Assembly: GCA_964467985.1 (NCBI GenBank)
Contig: CAYXTP010000030.1
Span: 1-7,819 of the forward strand
Length of the DNA: 7,819 nt
Direction: 5' to 3'
From: GCA-2720975 sp964467985
GTDB taxonomy: Bacteria; Planctomycetota; UBA1135; GCA-002686595
In this document: one piece after another, positions 5,857-7,819 of the stretch
Position numbering within the stretch: the first letter of the stretch is position 1
How the letters are laid out: each line of letters begins with the position of its first letter
Notes under the pieces: model-generated
What the model was told of the DNA's origin: nothing
Databases searched by the model: none
What the model saw: only the letters and a program-made list of their open reading frames with translations
Made by a program: the position numbers and the translations under genes

Positions 5857-6991
5857 GACCGGATCCGGTCCCGAGTCGGATGCCGTCGACGCACATCAGG
5901 ACTGGGCCGCCGAACGTCAGCTTCTCGACGGCCTCGCGGCCGACCGAAGGGCTCAGGTGCGCGTAGCGCATCGTCATCTTCAGGTCTGCGTGACCGAGGA
6001 GTTCCTGGACCACCTGGAGTTGGACACCGGCGGTGACGAGTTGGCTGGCGAAGCTATGCCGCAGATCGTGGAAGCGGATCTTGGGGAGCGACGCGTTTCG
6101 TAGGGCTCGCCAGAAGGGTCGCTTCACCATGTCGGGTGTGAGGGGATCGCCGTTCTCCCGGCAGAAGACGTAGCCTTCCTTCGGACTCAGGCCGTAGAGC
6201 AACTCAGACAGGGAGCCATTCATCTTGATGGTCCTGATCCTCCCGTTCTTGGGGGTGCCGTCCTGCCCAAGGACGCGGTTGGAGACGACCCTGATCTGGT
6301 TCCTGTCGAAGTCCACGGCCGGCCACTTGAGTCCAAGCAACTCGCCCTGCCGCATCCCAGTGGCAAGCGCCGTGTAGAAGAGGTGGTAGTAGCCAGGGTC
6401 GTGCTCTGCGGCCGCCGTCAGGAATGATGTGGCTTCATCTGCTGCGAGCCACCTGGATTCCTTCTCATCGACCTTCAACGGCTTGTAGCCCTTCAGCGGG
6501 TTCGCCCCAACGAGGTCCCACTCCAGGGCGCAGGCGAGCATCCGGCTGAGAACGCCAAGATGGTTGTTGATCGTCTTCGGCTTGAGACCCTTGCGCTGGA
6601 CGACGGCAACGTAGTCGTCGATGTCGCAACGCGAGATCGCATTCGCGTCCTTGTCCCCGAAGTGGCGGACGAGGTGCACCCGGATGATCTGCTCCGTGGT
6701 GCGCTGGACCGACAACCTGTTTCGGACCACGACGTAGTTGTCAAACCACCGCTTTGCGAGGCCGGAGAAGGGGACGGGCTTGGGCCCTCCGGGGGCCATA
6801 CCGATGGCGATCACGCGCTCGACGTGTCCTCGACGGTACTCCTTGGCGAGGGCCCGCTCCATCTGCTCGGCGTCCCTCTTGTTGACGCCTCGTCCAGCGG
6901 ACTTCCGGTATCGCTTCGGTCTCCCATCGGGTCCGAAGTAGGTGAAGTCGATGACGTAGCTCTCGGACTTGTGGCTCTTGTAGACGCTCAT
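5849..6991 (-). CDS. int: Tyrosine recombinase / site-specific integrase
   Basis: This 380-aa phage-type integrase would insert and, with a partner, excise the element. The N-terminal part (1-60: YVIDFTYFGPDGRPKRYRK) resembles arm-binding domains, residues about 75-175 form the SAM-like core-binding domain, and the catalytic domain follows. The full active-site set is visible: R214 (TGMRQGELLGLKW), a probable K249 in the beta-hairpin, H308 and R311 (HDLRHSFASQL), H334 (LLGHADLKMT) and nucleophile Y343 (MRYAH). It therefore appears intact. The ATG at 6991 has GAGGAG 6 nt upstream (6998-7003) and is preferred to the ATG at 7075, which would overlap the HTH gene. The gene lies 67 nt after the HTH gene, probably in one operon. 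The likely target is the ssrA 3' end seen at 56-78. Confidence 0.94.
   Translation of the reverse strand: MSVYKSHKSESYVIDFTYFGPDGRPKRYRKSAGRGVNKRDAEQMERALAKEYRRGHVERVIAIGMAPGGPKPVPFSGLAKRWFDNYVVVRNRLSVQRTTEQIIRVHLVRHFGDKDANAISRCDIDDYVAVVQRKGLKPKTINNHLGVLSRMLACALEWDLVGANPLKGYKPLKVDEKESRWLAADEATSFLTAAAEHDPGYYHLFYTALATGMRQGELLGLKWPAVDFDRNQIRVVSNRVLGQDGTPKNGRIRTIKMNGSLSELLYGLSPKEGYVFCRENGDPLTPDMVKRPFWRALRNASLPKIRFHDLRHSFASQLVTAGVQLQVVQELLGHADLKMTMRYAHLSPSVGREAVEKLTFGGPVLMCVDGIRLGTGSGPT
5856..5871. repeat. 16-bp perfect palindrome at the convergent gene ends
   Basis: GGACCGGATCCGGTCC is self-complementary and covers the last base of the XRE stop codon and the final codons of the integrase gene. 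As RNA it could form a 6-bp stem with a GATC loop. No T-tract follows on either strand, so it is not a typical intrinsic terminator. It may act as a weak bidirectional terminator, or reflect coding of the repetitive GTGSGPT tail. Confidence 0.4.
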
Positions 6992-7058
6992 GCCGCTCTC
7001 CTCGATGTGGTGGCGTGGGCCGGGGGCAGAAGCTGATGACGCCGGTGGGGTCCGGTGA

Positions 7059-7556
7059 TCAGGCTTTGAGGCCACGTCCTCCGGCTGCGATGCTGGTGCG
7101 GCTCAGGTACGGGGCAGCGGCCCAGTCGTGTGGCTCGATGTCGGGTGCAGTTGGGCTGGCTGCCCCTCGGCGAGGCCGCTTCGAGGGATGCGTCCGCTCC
7201 TCGGCATCAGGGCCTCTCTCCAGGTCCGCCAGCCAACGGTCCAGCGAGGTCGATCGGAATCGAATGCGCCGACCGAGGTGGAGGTGTGGCAGGGTCCCCG
7301 CCCGCACCATCTCGTAGACAGTCTTGCGAGTCACCCGGAGCCGGGCTGCCACGTCATCAGCGGTCAGTAGATCCCCGGGTGACCTGGGTGTCCCACCGGA
7401 GTCGTCGCATGCCCTACGACCCGACGCGCGGTGACTCGCTGGCGGCGCTCGGACTCGCTGGACCGGAGGGGGTGGCGGCGGAGGGGGGACAGGCGGGTCG
7501 CTCGACGTACCGTCGAGGACCGCCGGGTGCGGCTGGGGGTGTTCGGAGGTCTTCAT
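7059..7556 (-). CDS. MerR/AlpA-like HTH protein, probable excisionase or integrase regulator
   Basis: This 165-aa protein contains one winged-HTH 'helix-turn-helix domain 17' type unit, LLTADDVAARLRVTRKTVYEM followed by VRAGTLPHLHLGRRIRF (63-100) and SLDRWLADLE (104-113). This fold is common in small excisionases and AlpA-type regulators beside integrases, which matches its place directly upstream of the recombinase. Such proteins are usually 60-90 aa. Here an extra N-terminal stretch of 62 residues includes a run of eight prolines (about 24-31), and a basic C-terminal tail follows the HTH. The ATG at 7556 has AGGA 5 nt upstream (7562-7565) and is preferred to the ATG at 7601. A later start near the HTH cannot be excluded. 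It probably bends DNA at the attachment arms or controls integrase expression. Confidence 0.8.
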   Translation of the reverse strand: MKTSEHPQPHPAVLDGTSSDPPVPPPPPPPPVQRVRAPPASHRASGRRACDDSGGTPRSPGDLLTADDVAARLRVTRKTVYEMVRAGTLPHLHLGRRIRFRSTSLDRWLADLERGPDAEERTHPSKRPRRGAASPTAPDIEPHDWAAAPYLSRTSIAAGGRGLKA

Positions 7557-7819
7557 GGGCTTCCTATGCCCAGACCTCCCGCTGCGTGCCTCGCCTTGCA
7601 TCGGAGGGCTCTCGCAAACCGTACGTCGCGCTCGTCAAGGCAGGGGAGCCGCGCGCGAGGTGCGCATGGGAGACCGGGCGACAGGCCCTCATGGGGGGTC
7701 GGTTCGTGGCGCACCTTGGACTACCGCAAACCCCACAGAACCCCTCATTTGTCGGCGAGGAAGGCGGCCGGGCCCATCTGGTCCGCGTCCAACGTTGAGG
7801 GGGGGTGACTTCAGCCGTA
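7557..7819. other. Region upstream of the mobility operon, no gene seen
   Basis: No convincing coding sequence is present; plus-strand frames here are shadows that run on from the antisense of the HTH gene. The minus-strand promoter of the HTH-integrase pair probably lies here. TTGACG (minus strand, 7633-7638) is a possible -35 without a matching -10. CGCAAACC occurs twice (7613-7620 and 7725-7732) within a 12-bp context that matches at 10 positions. No second copy of the ssrA fragment is visible, so the right end of the element lies beyond the window. Confidence 0.4.

Larger units (their letters stand above)
56..7819. mobile_element. Integrative islet in ssrA carrying an R-M system (right end not in window)
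   Basis: The left boundary is the ssrA 3' fragment at 56-78. Because the fragment is on the minus strand and its missing body would lie to the right, the insert must extend rightward. The integrase and HTH genes sit toward the other end, as is usual next to the reconstituted target gene. Cargo between them is a three-gene R-M operon, a membrane/CxxC gene pair and an XRE regulator. No replication, conjugation or virion genes are seen, so it is small and probably depends on others to move between cells. Extent and integrity of the right end are unknown. Confidence 0.6.

Noticed and set aside
7658..7716. Inverted repeat AGGTGCGC / GCGCACCT
   Set aside because: Eight-base arms 43 bp apart are expected by chance in DNA this GC-rich, and there is no supporting copy near the left end.
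1..7819. CRISPR array, complete tRNA or rRNA gene
   Set aside because: No regularly spaced repeats with unique spacers were seen, and apart from the ssrA 3' fragment no cloverleaf or rRNA-like sequence was recognised.

Overview
High-GC bacterial DNA, roughly two-thirds G+C by eye. Genes use strong AGGAG ribosome sites with ATG or GTG starts. The phylum cannot be fixed from the sequence; a high-GC lineage such as Actinomycetota or Myxococcota would fit, but this is only an impression. The window reads as most of a small integrative element (genomic islet) whose main cargo is a type II restriction-modification system of the XhoI/PaeR7I family.

Layout, left to right. Bases 1-55 look like chromosomal flank with a stem-loop. 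Bases 56-78 match, from memory, the reverse complement of the 3' end of a tmRNA gene (ssrA: T-loop, acceptor strand and CCA). The match stops exactly at the end of the T-loop, as expected for the duplicated half of an attachment site left by a tyrosine integrase. Three helically phased 10-bp repeats follow at 166-195. Then, all on the minus strand and read right to left, come an adenine-N6 DNA methyltransferase (3640-1868, GTG start), a canonical XhoI/PaeR7I-type endonuclease (1857-1060) and a second, strongly diverged endonuclease paralogue (1060-269). The last gene overlaps its neighbour by one base. To the right is a two-gene minus-strand unit of unknown function: a single-pass membrane protein (5534-4983) and a protein with CxxC pairs (4993-3890). 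A small XRE-type regulator (5623-5856) diverges from it across a perfect 18-bp palindrome at 5571-5588. The right part carries a tyrosine recombinase (6991-5849) and, upstream of it, a MerR/AlpA-like HTH protein that probably acts as excisionase or integrase regulator (7556-7059). Bases 7557-7819 hold no convincing gene.

How it fits together. The polarity of the ssrA fragment places the element to its right and predicts a reconstituted complete ssrA on the minus strand beyond base 7819, next to the HTH-integrase pair. Everything from about 78 onward would then be cargo plus mobility genes. The R-M unit can both protect its host and stabilise the islet. The most unusual points are the two tandem XhoI-family nucleases behind a single methyltransferase, the ssrA attachment remnant with its phased repeats, and the unknown membrane/CxxC pair under an apparent XRE operator.
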